Assembly: GCA_964481385.1 (NCBI GenBank)
Contig: CAYZTN010000001.1
Location: 12,046 to 76,045 of the forward strand
Direction: 5' to 3'
DNA from: UMGS1649 sp964481385
GTDB taxonomy: Bacteria; Bacillota; Clostridia; TANB77; CAG-465
Length of the DNA: 64,000 nt
In this document: positions 17,672-26,040 of the stretch, piece after piece
Layout of the letters: each line of letters begins with the position of its first letter
Numbering within the stretch: position 1 is the first letter of the stretch
The notes under the pieces: generated by a model
What the model was told of the DNA's origin: nothing
Seen by the model: only the letters and a program-made list of their open reading frames with translations
Database searches by the model: none
Made by a program: the position numbers and the translations under genes

Positions 17672-18088
17672 TTATCTAAAAAAGTTATCTACTCCTCGCT
17701 GATATTTTTCTCCTAATTTTCTTGTCCCCTTGTCGATAGCGCCTAGCAGTGGGTTCCCTATTACATTCATAACACCTCTAGTTACACAGCTACCCTTATC
17801 CAATATTTCGTTTATTTCAGCCATCATTCCCTTGTTTTTACCTAACGCTTGATCCATGCCATACTTTAACAAAGCTCCGCTCAGTGCTGCAACACCTACG
17901 CTTGGAATCGCTACAGACGCTGCTAGCAATGCGATTTTCTGAACCTCAGGATTGTTAGCTACCTTTTTTACAGTTTTTACTGCAGTATGTCCTAGCATTT
18001 CAGTTCCTTTTCCCAAGCCTTTCAATGTATATTTCCCTGCCTTCTTTCCTGCGTTTTTAATAAATCCTGTTATTTTTTGTTTATTCAT
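17672..18088 (-). CDS. small Gly/Ala-rich protein with a hydrophobic centre, unknown function
   Basis: 138 residues. A basic N-terminal helix (KNAGKKAGKYTLKGLGKG) is followed by a hydrophobic, alanine-rich segment (about residues 50-76, QKIALLAASVAIPSVGVAAL) able to insert in a membrane. The C-terminus is basic. The pattern recalls small membrane-active or membrane-associating proteins, but I recognise no family. It is the middle gene of the three-gene operon between mutS and mutL, 20 bases downstream of the 56-residue gene. Confidence 0.6.
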   Translation of the reverse strand: MNKQKITGFIKNAGKKAGKYTLKGLGKGTEMLGHTAVKTVKKVANNPEVQKIALLAASVAIPSVGVAALSGALLKYGMDQALGKNKGMMAEINEILDKGSCVTRGVMNVIGNPLLGAIDKGTRKLGEKYQRGVDNFFR

Positions 18089-18108
18089 AATAATAGATCC
18101 CCTTATCC

Positions 18109-18279
18109 TTATTGTTCTATTAATTGTGACAAATACTCATTTTGCTGGGTTATAAGTTGTACACGCTTTTTCTCCAACTTTTCCAAATATTTATCAAAAT
18201 CAGAAGTTTTAATTTTATCAATTTCAATACACATACCATCAATATTTATATTGCCGTATTTACTTTCTAAGTTAAACAT
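18109..18279 (-). CDS. small coiled-coil protein (56 residues), first gene of the operon
   Basis: An ATG at 18279 follows a GGGGGAAAG site eight bases away. The product runs MFNLESKYGNINIDGMCIEI, then a charged helix KLEKKRVQLITQQNEYLSQL, to a TAA at 18109-18111. It is preceded by a good promoter and followed after 20 bases by the 138-residue gene. The helical tail resembles the start of the 258-residue partner and could mediate assembly. No family is recognised. Confidence 0.6.
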   Translation of the reverse strand: MFNLESKYGNINIDGMCIEIDKIKTSDFDKYLEKLEKKRVQLITQQNEYLSQLIEQ

Positions 18280-18369
18280 TTAACTTTCCCCCAGACATTT
18301 TCGAATGACAAAACATATAATTTCTTACATGCTTTATAAAATTCTAATACTTCCGTATCACTTACTCAT

Positions 18370-18397
18370 ATTATATTATGTTTTTTTACTTTTTCAA
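18370..18397 (-). promoter_or_regulatory. promoter of the unknown three-gene operon
   Basis: On the minus strand, TTGAAA (18397-18392), 16 bases, TATAAT (18375-18370). It leaves a leader of roughly 85 bases before the ATG at 18279. Confidence 0.6.
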
Positions 18398-18760
18398 TAT
18401 GCAAGTAAAATTTTTCAAAAATTTTTCAAAAACTTAACTTTACCAATTTTTGTCATTTTGTTCTGACAGAAAAGCCAAATTTTATGTATTTATTATACTC
18501 AAAACGTCAAAATAGATACTAAGCTTAAACTGTTTACTGTTTCTGATATATACTTTAACACGTTAAAACATCTCAGTCAACAACAATCGTGTGACCATAT
18601 TCGACAAAAATTCTTGACCCTAACTTAAGCTTCCTGTTATTAAATAACTATATCGTGTAAATATACAAAAAACATTTTTATATTTTATCCATCCTCACAC
18701 TTAATGTTTTTACATAGAAAGCAAGTTTATTTGTGCATTTTTAAAAAATACTGAACGAAA
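18398..18760. other. gene-free AT-rich stretch
   Basis: Between the operon promoter and the DUF2207 terminator I see no reading frame with a binding site. It contains a small palindrome TTTAACACGTTAAA (arms of six around AC, about 18552-18565) and isolated promoter-like hexamers on both strands without proper spacing. It may hold regulatory sites or the remains of a lost gene. Confidence 0.4.
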
Positions 18761-18796
18761 AAAGCAAGATATACAATTTCTCTGTAATCTTGCTTT
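18761..18796 (-). terminator. terminator after the broken DUF2207 gene
   Basis: AAAGCAAGAT (18761-18770) and ATCTTGCTTT (18787-18796) form a perfect 10-bp stem with a 16-base loop. On the minus strand it is followed by TTTTCGTTCAG. Confidence 0.7.
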
Positions 18797-18818
18797 ATGC
18801 TCATTATATTTGCTAGTT

Positions 18819-20652
18819 TTAGAAGCCTCCGCCTCCGCCACCTCCGCCGCCAGAACCTCCTCCGCAAGAGAAGCCACCACCAGAATCTGAAATTGGAGGA
18901 GTAAAAGCAGTATTCGTCGCGCTACAAAACATACTATTAAACGTAGAAAATGTACTAATATCTCTACAGAAACTCATAATTGCATAATCCGTATATAAAT
19001 TTATATTTGTTTCCGCTAATTCCCTAGGATATTTTACCTTTAATTGTTCGATTACTTTCTTAGCTTTCCCAAGAGCTACCGCATATACCAAATAATGTTC
19101 CCACAAAACAAGAGACTGTACAGTACAATCTTTCATTTTACTAAAGTCATCTAAAAACTTTGAAAATGCATTCCACATAGCTTTATGTGTTATTCCTTTC
19201 CTAGTGCATCTTAAATTACCCGACACTTTACCATAAGCCATACCAGCCGTCAATAAATATGTGAAGCTCAATACTAAACCACTATCATATACATCTTCGA
19301 AAAGATACAACCTACCATATACAATAGTTATAACTAACATAAACGCAGGTATTAAAATTAACCCGCCAGCATCCTTTAAACGGACTTGTTTTAGATCTAA
19401 TTAAACCTCGTGCCTTTGCATCTTCTTTTATTTTCTTTTGCCAAATGTCTTTTTTATCAACTGCAGCACTTTGTTCCGAACTCGTGCTAAATCTTTTTTT
19501 GAAATCCTCTAAAGCAAACTTAGTTTCTCTATCAAACAATATGTTTAACGCAAAATATCTCTCATTATCCATAACAGTTTCATCTTTTTCTAATTCTTCT
19601 TTATCTATCAACTCTAATTCAAAATCTTGTACGTTATCTTTATCGTTTTTTATTTCTGTAATTTTAATATGACCTTTTCTTGCTAAATTCATTATTATAG
19701 CTGGTCCTACTCTAGTATCTTCCATGATACCTAACAGCTCTGCCATTACCGCTGGGCCATAATCTTCAGGAATTTTTCTGTAATACTCTCCATCAAAGTC
19801 TGATGCTTCAAACTCTTTTTTCTTTTTTCTATACCAAATAATTGGGCAGACAATTATCAAAAAAGTATCTATTATTATTAAATATACAGCGATTTTAGCC
19901 ATGTCTTTTTTATCATTCGCCTGTTTCGCAAGATTTTCCTCTTCTTTTAAAATATCTTCTAAACCATTTGTTTTGTACGTCTTTTTTACATTACCAAAAA
20001 GAGAAGCATCCATTAACATTCTTGCTGTAACCTCTGTACCAGCACTTACGTCAGTTACGCTTAATACTAGCGTATCTCCATTTTTAACATCTGTTATTCA
20101 ATTTAATGGTCCATGCCCCCAACCTTTTAAGTCTTTTGAAACTCCTGGCGCGGTTATTTTAATATTTACACTACTTATTTTAAACTTCCATCCACTACCT
20201 ATAAAATTCCAATGAAGTTCTGCTACATCTGCATATTTTAAAACAACATCGTGCAATATATATGTAATTTTTAGATTTTTTGATTCATAACTACTTGGAG
20301 TAAATACTTTAACTTGTTTTCCACCGTTAATACTGTTCAAGTTATACTTCCCCTCTGTACCAACTGGTAGTTCAAGAGCTGAATAAGTATATTTTTTCCC
20401 ATTTACTTGTACATCAGCAACACTAATACCACTTGCACCATACTTATCATTGCTAGCTAATATAATGTCTCTATACAAACCATCAAGCGAACCAGATATT
20501 CTAAAATTCAAATCTTCGGTAACCTGCATATCTCCATTTTTTAAAATTACGGCATCTATGTTTATGCTGTTTAATTTTGCTTCTGCTGCAAAAATAGTTG
20601 CAGTAAGCATCACTGGTATAATACACAAAAGTATTTTTAATAATCTTTTCAT
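18819..20652 (-). pseudogene. DUF2207 membrane protein, broken by a nonsense codon and a frameshift
   Basis: Three frame pieces add up to one ~610-residue DUF2207 (YciQ-like) protein. Piece 1 (20098-20652) has a signal peptide and the extracellular beta domain. It ends at GWGHGPLN followed by TGA (20098-20100), and translation continues in the same frame after the stop (ITDVKNGDTLVL...). A glycine is usual at this position in the family, so GGA to TGA is likely. Piece 2 runs from 20097 to 19312 and holds a membrane helix (IAVYLIIIDTFLIIVCPIIW) and the cytoplasmic DYGPAVMAELLG region. Near 19385-19405 the frame must shift by one base to reach piece 3 (18819-19340), which holds two further helices and the glycine-rich tail SCGGGSGGGGGGGGGF typical of the family. 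Two lesions make a functional product unlikely. Confidence 0.85.
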
Positions 20653-20670
20653 AAGTGCGTTCCCTCTTAT

Positions 20671-23265
20671 TTATTCCATTTTTTCTTTTAATTTATACAA
20701 TGTGTCTAACGCATCTTTTGCAGTTAGTTCGTCAAGACACAATTTATCTAATATACGTCCTACTTCTACTAATTTGTAATTAAACATATCTACTTGCATT
20801 GTCTTTGAGTCTATTGGTTTTACCGTATTTTTGTTTGCTTCTTTTAATGTAGAATGTTTTTCCAAATCATTTAATATTACCTTAGCCCTGTTTACTATCG
20901 TGTTTGAAATCCCTGCAAGACGTGCTACATATATACCATATGAGCCGTCAGCTGCTCCTTCTACTATTTTTCTTAGAAAAATTACGTCTTCGCCTTTTTC
21001 TTTTACTGCAACTGAGAAATTCTTTACACCATCTAGCTCTTGTTCTAAATCTTTAAGCTCGTGATAGTGTGTTGCAAATAACGTTTTAGCACCTAGCTTT
21101 TCCTTGTTTGCAATATGCTCTACCGTAGCCCACGCTATTGCCATACCGTCATATGTAGAAGTTCCTCTTCCTATTTCGTCTAGTATTACAAGTGACTTGT
21201 TTGTTGCATTATCTAATATATTCGCAAGTTCACTCATTTCAACCATAAATGTAGATTCTCCGCTAGCTAAGTCATCACTTGCACCAACACGTGTAAATAT
21301 TCTATCTACAATTCCTATTTCCGCTTCATTAGCTGGTACAAAACTTCCTATTTGAGCCATATATGTAATTAATGCAACCTGTCTCATATATGTAGATTTA
21401 CCTGCCATATTAGGCCCAGTTATAATATGGAAACGGTAATCATTGCAGTTTAAAAATGTATCGTTTGGTATAAACGGTGCATTTACATTCTTTTCAACAA
21501 CCGGATGTCTACCTGAAACAATTTTAATTTCATCTGTATTAGTAATTTTAGGCATTACATAGTTGTTATCTGTTGCAACTGTTGCAAAGCTACAAAGTGT
21601 ATCTAGTACCGCTATTGCTTCAGCAGACTTTTGTATTCTTACAACTTCTTTTGAAATTGTATCTCTTATTTCTGTAAATAATTTATACTCTAAATCCACT
21701 AATTTATCTTCGCTGCCTAAAATCTTATCTTCTATTTCTTTTAACTCTGGAGTTATAAACCTCTCTTTGTCTGCAAGAGTTTGCTTTCTAATATATCTTC
21801 CTTCTGGTATATCTTTGTAATTAGATTTAGTTATTTCTATATAATATCCAAATACTCTGTTATATCCAATTTTCAGTCCTTTAATACCAGTTTCTTCACG
21901 TTCCCTCGCTTCTAAGTTCATAATCCAACTTTTTCCGTCACGACTTGCACTTCTTAGTTCGTCCACTTCCGTATTAAACCCAGATTTAATTAACCCGCCT
22001 TCTTTAATAACTAGTGGTGGTTCTTCTTCTATTGCTTTTTCTACTAATTCAAATATATCTTGAAGGTCGTCAATATTTGTTTCTACTTTTCTTAAAAGCC
22101 TCGTTCCATCTTTATCTTTTTTTTCAATTAACGCTTGCAAACTTTTTTTAATTGCAGGAAATACTGCAAATGAGTTTTTAAGACATATAAGGTCACGGCC
22201 ATTACAATTACCATTAGTAAGCTTAGTTGTAATACGTTGCGTATCTCTTACACTTTTTAAAAGCATTACAAGTTCGTCTTTTGCAAACATATTGTTATTT
22301 AAAACACTTACAGCATTTAATCTTTCTTCAATTTCGTCCTTATTAAGAAGTGGATTTTCTACCCAATTTCTTAACTTTCTTGCTCCCATTGCAGTAACAG
22401 TTTTATCTAGCACCCATAAAAGACTTCCTTTTTTTGTTTTTTCCCTATTAGATTCCACAATTTCAAGATTTCTTCTTGTATTTGCGTCTAGCCTCATACA
22501 ACTTTCTATGCTATACTTCTTTATATCATTTATCTGAGATACAGTATTTTTTTGAGTTTCAAATATATAATTTAAAAGAAGTACCAAACTCTTTGTTTCT
22601 GCTATGTTATATTTATCTTTTAATATATTTAATTCATTTAGTTTTTCAACACTTTCATTTAAATATCTAGATACATATATTTTATCTCGTTTTATAACAT
22701 TATCTATGATATATTTATCACTTAAAACGCTATCTTCTAATACAAGCTCTTTTGGTCTTAGTTTTAACACTTCGTCAATTAGCTTATATGGTGCGTTTAT
22801 ATCGTCACTACTTGTAACAAAACATTCACCAGTTGAAATATCAGCATAACTTAATGCGTATGTTCTGCCAAGCTCATATATATTTGCTACAAAGTTATTT
22901 TGCGTTTCGTCTAAGAGCTCATTTTCTGTAATAGTTCCAGGTGTTACGAGTTTAGTTATTTCTCTTTTAACAAGTCCTTTTGCTAAAGCTGGGTCCTCTA
23001 CCTGCTCACATATGGCTACTTTATATCCTTTTTCTATAAGGCGAGCAACATACATATCTGAACTATGAAATGGAACGCCACACATTGGCGCACGTTTTTC
23101 TAAACCACAATCTCTACCTGTAAGTGTTAAGTCAAGCTCACGACTTACAAGCTCAGCTTGGTCAAAAAACATCTCATAAAAATCTCCAAGTCTAAAAAAA
23201 AGAATTGCGTCTGAATACTTTTCTCTCATTTCCATATATTGTTGCATCATAGGTGACAATGCCAT
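20671..23265 (-). CDS. mutS: DNA mismatch repair protein MutS
   Basis: 864 residues. MutS recognises mismatches and recruits MutL. The N-terminal mismatch-binding motif is FFRLGDFYEMF (the F-x-E near residue 30 with DFYEMF). The ATPase has Walker A GPNMAGKSTYMRQ near residue 610, Walker B LVILDEIGRGTSTYDG and the following ATHYHEL. A helix-turn-helix tail ends the protein. The start at 23265 follows a GGGGG tract by six to eight bases. The gene looks intact, so a general mismatch-repair defect is not the explanation for the broken genes nearby. Confidence 0.98.
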   Translation of the reverse strand: MALSPMMQQYMEMREKYSDAILFFRLGDFYEMFFDQAELVSRELDLTLTGRDCGLEKRAPMCGVPFHSSDMYVARLIEKGYKVAICEQVEDPALAKGLVKREITKLVTPGTITENELLDETQNNFVANIYELGRTYALSYADISTGECFVTSSDDINAPYKLIDEVLKLRPKELVLEDSVLSDKYIIDNVIKRDKIYVSRYLNESVEKLNELNILKDKYNIAETKSLVLLLNYIFETQKNTVSQINDIKKYSIESCMRLDANTRRNLEIVESNREKTKKGSLLWVLDKTVTAMGARKLRNWVENPLLNKDEIEERLNAVSVLNNNMFAKDELVMLLKSVRDTQRITTKLTNGNCNGRDLICLKNSFAVFPAIKKSLQALIEKKDKDGTRLLRKVETNIDDLQDIFELVEKAIEEEPPLVIKEGGLIKSGFNTEVDELRSASRDGKSWIMNLEAREREETGIKGLKIGYNRVFGYYIEITKSNYKDIPEGRYIRKQTLADKERFITPELKEIEDKILGSEDKLVDLEYKLFTEIRDTISKEVVRIQKSAEAIAVLDTLCSFATVATDNNYVMPKITNTDEIKIVSGRHPVVEKNVNAPFIPNDTFLNCNDYRFHIITGPNMAGKSTYMRQVALITYMAQIGSFVPANEAEIGIVDRIFTRVGASDDLASGESTFMVEMSELANILDNATNKSLVILDEIGRGTSTYDGMAIAWATVEHIANKEKLGAKTLFATHYHELKDLEQELDGVKNFSVAVKEKGEDVIFLRKIVEGAADGSYGIYVARLAGISNTIVNRAKVILNDLEKHSTLKEANKNTVKPIDSKTMQVDMFNYKLVEVGRILDKLCLDELTAKDALDTLYKLKEKME

Positions 23266-23291
23266 AATAATTCCCCCAAATTCTGTGACAA

Positions 23292-23320
23292 ATTATATCA
23301 CGTAAATGCATAAAAAACAA
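23292..23320 (-). promoter_or_regulatory. promoter of mutS
   Basis: On the minus strand, TTGTTT (23320-23315), 17 bases, TATAAT (23297-23292), about 25 bases before the mutS ATG. Confidence 0.6.
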
Positions 23321-23365
23321 GAAAAAATTTATGTCTCGCTTTCAAGATTTTACGACAAATAAAAA

Positions 23366-23396
23366 AACAAGCCAAAGTATTAAACCTTAACTTGTT
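23366..23396 (-). terminator. terminator overlapping the end of the HipA-N-like gene
   Basis: AACAAGCCAAAG (23366-23377) pairs with CCTTAACTTGTT (23385-23396) over 12 bp, with G-U pairs. TTTTTT follows on the minus strand. The stop codon (23380-23382) lies in the loop and the last codons form one arm. Confidence 0.65.
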
Positions 23397-23664
23397 TATC
23401 TCCGTCAATTAAAATAAGTGAATAAAAATCTGTGTGATAACCAATATTTTCCGCATTAAATCTCTTGCAATTTTTTATTCTGCTTTCAAAAAAAGGTATT
23501 GTAGTTTCTTGCATTTCTTCTTTCAGCAAATTCAAAATTCTTTCTCCATTTTTTTCAAGCAACATAATTTTATCTTTATCTGGAACATATACATAAGTAT
23601 TTTCTTCAATAGTCAACTCCCCGATCTTCTCATTTTTATATGCAACAACATACTTCTCTACCAT
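23380..23664 (-). CDS. small HipA N-terminal-like protein (HipS-like candidate)
   Basis: 94 residues. The opening beta strands YVVAYKNEKIGELTIEENTY and the PFFESRI segment resemble the N-terminal subdomain of HipA kinases (a 'y.ng..vG.L' start and a 'pFFe.ll' loop). In HipA this subdomain is fused to the kinase; in HipBST systems it is the separate protein HipS. The kinase of the HipA family encoded just upstream (23749) lacks this part. The gene has its own consensus promoter and a terminator. The family assignment rests on weak similarity by eye. Confidence 0.5.
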   Translation of the reverse strand: MVEKYVVAYKNEKIGELTIEENTYVYVPDKDKIMLLEKNGERILNLLKEEMQETTIPFFESRIKNCKRFNAENIGYHTDFYSLILIDGDKQVKV

Positions 23665-23719
23665 GTGCGCATTCTCCTTTCATTTCATTAGAAATGTAAT
23701 ATATTTTTCAACAAGTGAA

Positions 23720-23748
23720 ATTATATCACATTTTTGTAGTTATGTCAA
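23720..23748 (-). promoter_or_regulatory. consensus promoter of the HipA-N-like gene
   Basis: On the minus strand, TTGACA (23748-23743), 17 bases, TATAAT (23725-23720). Both hexamers are perfect, and the -35 begins one base after the kinase stop codon. The small gene can therefore be expressed separately from, and probably more strongly than, the kinase. Confidence 0.8.
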
Positions 23749-24738
23749 CTATCTTGTCTGTCCTATATCTTCTGGCTCATACCCCATACACATAACTTTG
23801 TCTATTTCTTTTTTTCTAGAATTAAATGACATAAGTGCAACCGCCCTAACATGTTCAGGAATTTTAGCATTAATCCTAGTCTCAACGCTATCCATTGCTT
23901 GCTCTATATCCAAATTTTCATAGCAATCCATCATAAAATCATAAATATCATCATCTGTACAAAGCTCATCCAAAGTATATTTCCAAAGTGAAACCTGTTC
24001 ACCATCAGTCGGCAAAACGCTAATTTTGGGATCTACCTTATCCATACTACGTTTTACTCCTACTGGATTCTCAGCTAATCTTTTTAGCAAATCATTATCC
24101 ATATCTAACATAAGACTATGCTCATTGTCATACAACGGAGCTAGACGCAATTTCCCGTTTTCGTCAGATATAAGACTGATATTTTCGGTATGCCTATCCG
24201 CCTCACCAACAAACATATCAAAAGCTAATATTTTTTCTATGCCCGTAACAAAGCTTCTTGTTTCTTCTTTCGAAAGGCCTTCCTTTTTCATACTAGCAAT
24301 AGTCTTTTTTAACACATCTACAGCATCAACTACATCTATATAATCTGGGTTATCACAAGTGTTACCTATAAAAGAATCTAAACTATATAATTGCTCATTA
24401 TCTTTTAACACGCTATATGATAGAATTCCGTTTTTTCCATCTTTTTTTACCAAATCGCAATGAGCACACTCTATACCAGCTTGACGTGCCAATTCTTCAA
24501 CAATAAGCTCTGAATAAGCACTTGCATTTGGAACATCATCTAACATCATAGTTTCCTTATACAACGCTTTTGTGCCATTTAAATCTAACCAGTTTTTATC
24601 TCTAAACTCTGTACCCATCATTTCTCTAGATCCTTTTGGGAATAGTATATTTAACTTATCTAAATTAATATATCCTTCTTCGTCTCTAAAAGTTTCTAAA
24701 TTCTCAGGACTTGTATTTGTTATAGCATATTCTGCCAC
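23749..24738 (-). CDS. HipA/CtkA-like serine/threonine kinase
   Basis: 329 residues beginning at a GTG (24738) with AGGTGAG just upstream; no ATG fits. The kinase core is of the HipA C-terminal type: the ATP-binding lysine in TKALYKETMM, the helix YSELIVEELARQAGI, the catalytic loop GEADRHTENI (the D-R-H-x-x-N signature) and the metal-binding LAPLYDNEHSLML. HipA kinases phosphorylate aminoacyl-tRNA synthetases (GltX, TrpS) or other targets and act as toxins; CtkA-like relatives act on other proteins. The N-terminal HipA subdomain is absent and may be supplied by the 94-residue protein encoded next. No HipB repressor is adjacent. It begins 32 bases after prfA, and could be read through from it. 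Confidence 0.75.
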   Translation of the reverse strand: MAEYAITNTSPENLETFRDEEGYINLDKLNILFPKGSREMMGTEFRDKNWLDLNGTKALYKETMMLDDVPNASAYSELIVEELARQAGIECAHCDLVKKDGKNGILSYSVLKDNEQLYSLDSFIGNTCDNPDYIDVVDAVDVLKKTIASMKKEGLSKEETRSFVTGIEKILAFDMFVGEADRHTENISLISDENGKLRLAPLYDNEHSLMLDMDNDLLKRLAENPVGVKRSMDKVDPKISVLPTDGEQVSLWKYTLDELCTDDDIYDFMMDCYENLDIEQAMDSVETRINAKIPEHVRAVALMSFNSRKKEIDKVMCMGYEPEDIGQTR

Positions 24739-24770
24739 TTTAACTCACCTCTTATGTTTATTGTATATAT

Positions 24771-25829
24771 TTATTCTCCTGCTTGCAATCTTTCTGCTTT
24801 ATCAAAAGCTTGAAGTGCCTCTAGTAATTCTTCAATATTTCCATTCATAAAGCTTTCTAATTGATATATTGTATAGTTAATTCTGTGGTCAGTAACCCTG
24901 CCTTGTGGATAGTTATACGTTCTTATCTTTTCACTTCTTGCACCACTTCCAACTTGAAGTTTTCTTGTAGAAGCAATTTCGCTATTTTGTTTTTCTTTCA
25001 TATAATCATATAGTTTAGCCTTAAGCATTCTCATACAAGACTCTCTATTTTGTATCTGTGAACGTTCAGTCTGACAAGATACAACAAAGCCTGTTGGAAT
25101 ATGCGTAATTCTTACTGCAGAATCAGTTTTGTTTATGTGCTGTCCGCCAGCTCCACTTGCTCTATATGTATCAAATTTTAAATCTGCTGGGTTAATCTCC
25201 ACTTCTATATCTTCAACCTCAGGTAGCACCGCAACTGTTACAGTTGAAGTATGTATTCTTCCGCTTGCTTCAGTTTCTGGAACACGTTGTACTCTATGAA
25301 CTCCGCTTTCAAACTTTAACTTACTGTACGCCCCTTTTCCTTTTATCATAAAAGATATTTCTTTAATGCCACCAAGTTCAGTTTCGTTTAAATCCATAAC
25401 TTCAACTTGCCAATGCATAAGGTCTGCATACATCGAATACATTCTGTACAAATTATATGCAAAAAGTGTAGCTTCTTCTCCACCTGCTCCACCACGTATT
25501 TCAATAATTACGTTGCTATCGTCTGCCTCGTCTTTTGGAAGTAGCATTATTTTTAATTCTTCTTCTATTTCTCCAAGTTTTTCCTTGTTTTCATAATACT
25601 CTACTTCAGCCATTTCTTTCATTTCAGCATCGCTCATAAGTTCCTCGGCCTCGTCCATATTTTGCTTAGTCTTTTTGTATTCTCTATACTTTTCAACTAT
25701 CTCAGTCAAACCAGAATGTTCTTTCATGTATTTTTTAAATGTATTTGTATCTGCAATTACTGCTGGATCAGATATAAGCTGATTTAATTCCTCATATCTT
25801 GCTTCTACTTGTTCTAACTTTTCTAACAT
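24771..25829 (-). CDS. prfA: peptide chain release factor 1
   Basis: 352 residues from the ATG at 25829 (AGGTAAGG upstream), although the frame is open to 25877. RF1 terminates at UAA and UAG. The GGQ motif lies in YRASGAGGQHINKTDSAVRI, the codon-reading tripeptide region in VQRVPETEASGRIH, and the middle part has EIRGGAGGEEATLFA. prmC, which is often adjacent, is not present. Confidence 0.97.
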   Translation of the reverse strand: MLEKLEQVEARYEELNQLISDPAVIADTNTFKKYMKEHSGLTEIVEKYREYKKTKQNMDEAEELMSDAEMKEMAEVEYYENKEKLGEIEEELKIMLLPKDEADDSNVIIEIRGGAGGEEATLFAYNLYRMYSMYADLMHWQVEVMDLNETELGGIKEISFMIKGKGAYSKLKFESGVHRVQRVPETEASGRIHTSTVTVAVLPEVEDIEVEINPADLKFDTYRASGAGGQHINKTDSAVRITHIPTGFVVSCQTERSQIQNRESCMRMLKAKLYDYMKEKQNSEIASTRKLQVGSGARSEKIRTYNYPQGRVTDHRINYTIYQLESFMNGNIEELLEALQAFDKAERLQAGE

Positions 25830-25848
25830 TTTCCTTACCTCATATATT

Positions 25849-25877
25849 ATTTTAACATGTATACTAAAATTTTTCAA
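25849..25877 (-). promoter_or_regulatory. promoter of prfA
   Basis: On the minus strand, TTGAAA (25877-25872), 17 bases, TAAAAT (25854-25849). Confidence 0.5.
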
Positions 25878-25895
25878 GACATATATTGTTATATG

Positions 25896-25903
25896 AAGGA
25901 GGG
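25896..25903 (+). promoter_or_regulatory. orphaned Shine-Dalgarno sequence AAGGAGGG
   Basis: A perfect binding site lies four bases left of the 49-bp inverted repeat. The glycosyltransferase start codon (26041), 13 bases right of the repeat, has no binding site of its own. If the repeat folds as a hairpin, the site and the ATG come within about 17 unpaired bases of each other. A TTG at 25908 would otherwise start a 19-codon frame inside the repeat. Confidence 0.6.
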
Positions 25904-25907
25904 AATC

Positions 25908-26027
25908 TTGGTTTCATTAGTGTCATGCTGTCATTGGGGACGTTTCTCTTTGACACTGCATATATAATTTTAAGGTTTGTGTCAAAGAGAAACGTCCCCA
26001 ATGACAGCATGACACTAATGAAACCAA
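25908..26027. repeat. dispersed palindromic element, copy B: perfect 49-bp inverted repeat
   Basis: 25908-25956 and 25979-26027 are exact inverted copies, with a 22-base AT-rich loop. Each arm contains ATTGGGGACGTTTCTCTTTG and GTGTCAT ends, the same core as the other four copies. It occupies the 5' leader of the glycosyltransferase gene. The perfect arms point to recent spread or duplication. Confidence 0.95.
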
Positions 26028-26040
26028 ATAACAAAATATT

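Noticed and set aside
20098..20100. TGA read as an amino acid (recoded glycine or tryptophan) in the DUF2207 gene
   Set aside because: TGA serves as a normal stop, for example for yqfD at 1499-1501, and the same gene carries an additional frameshift, so a pseudogene is simpler.
14813..23265. Mismatch-repair defect as the cause of the broken genes
   Set aside because: MutS and MutL both keep all catalytic motifs and normal length.
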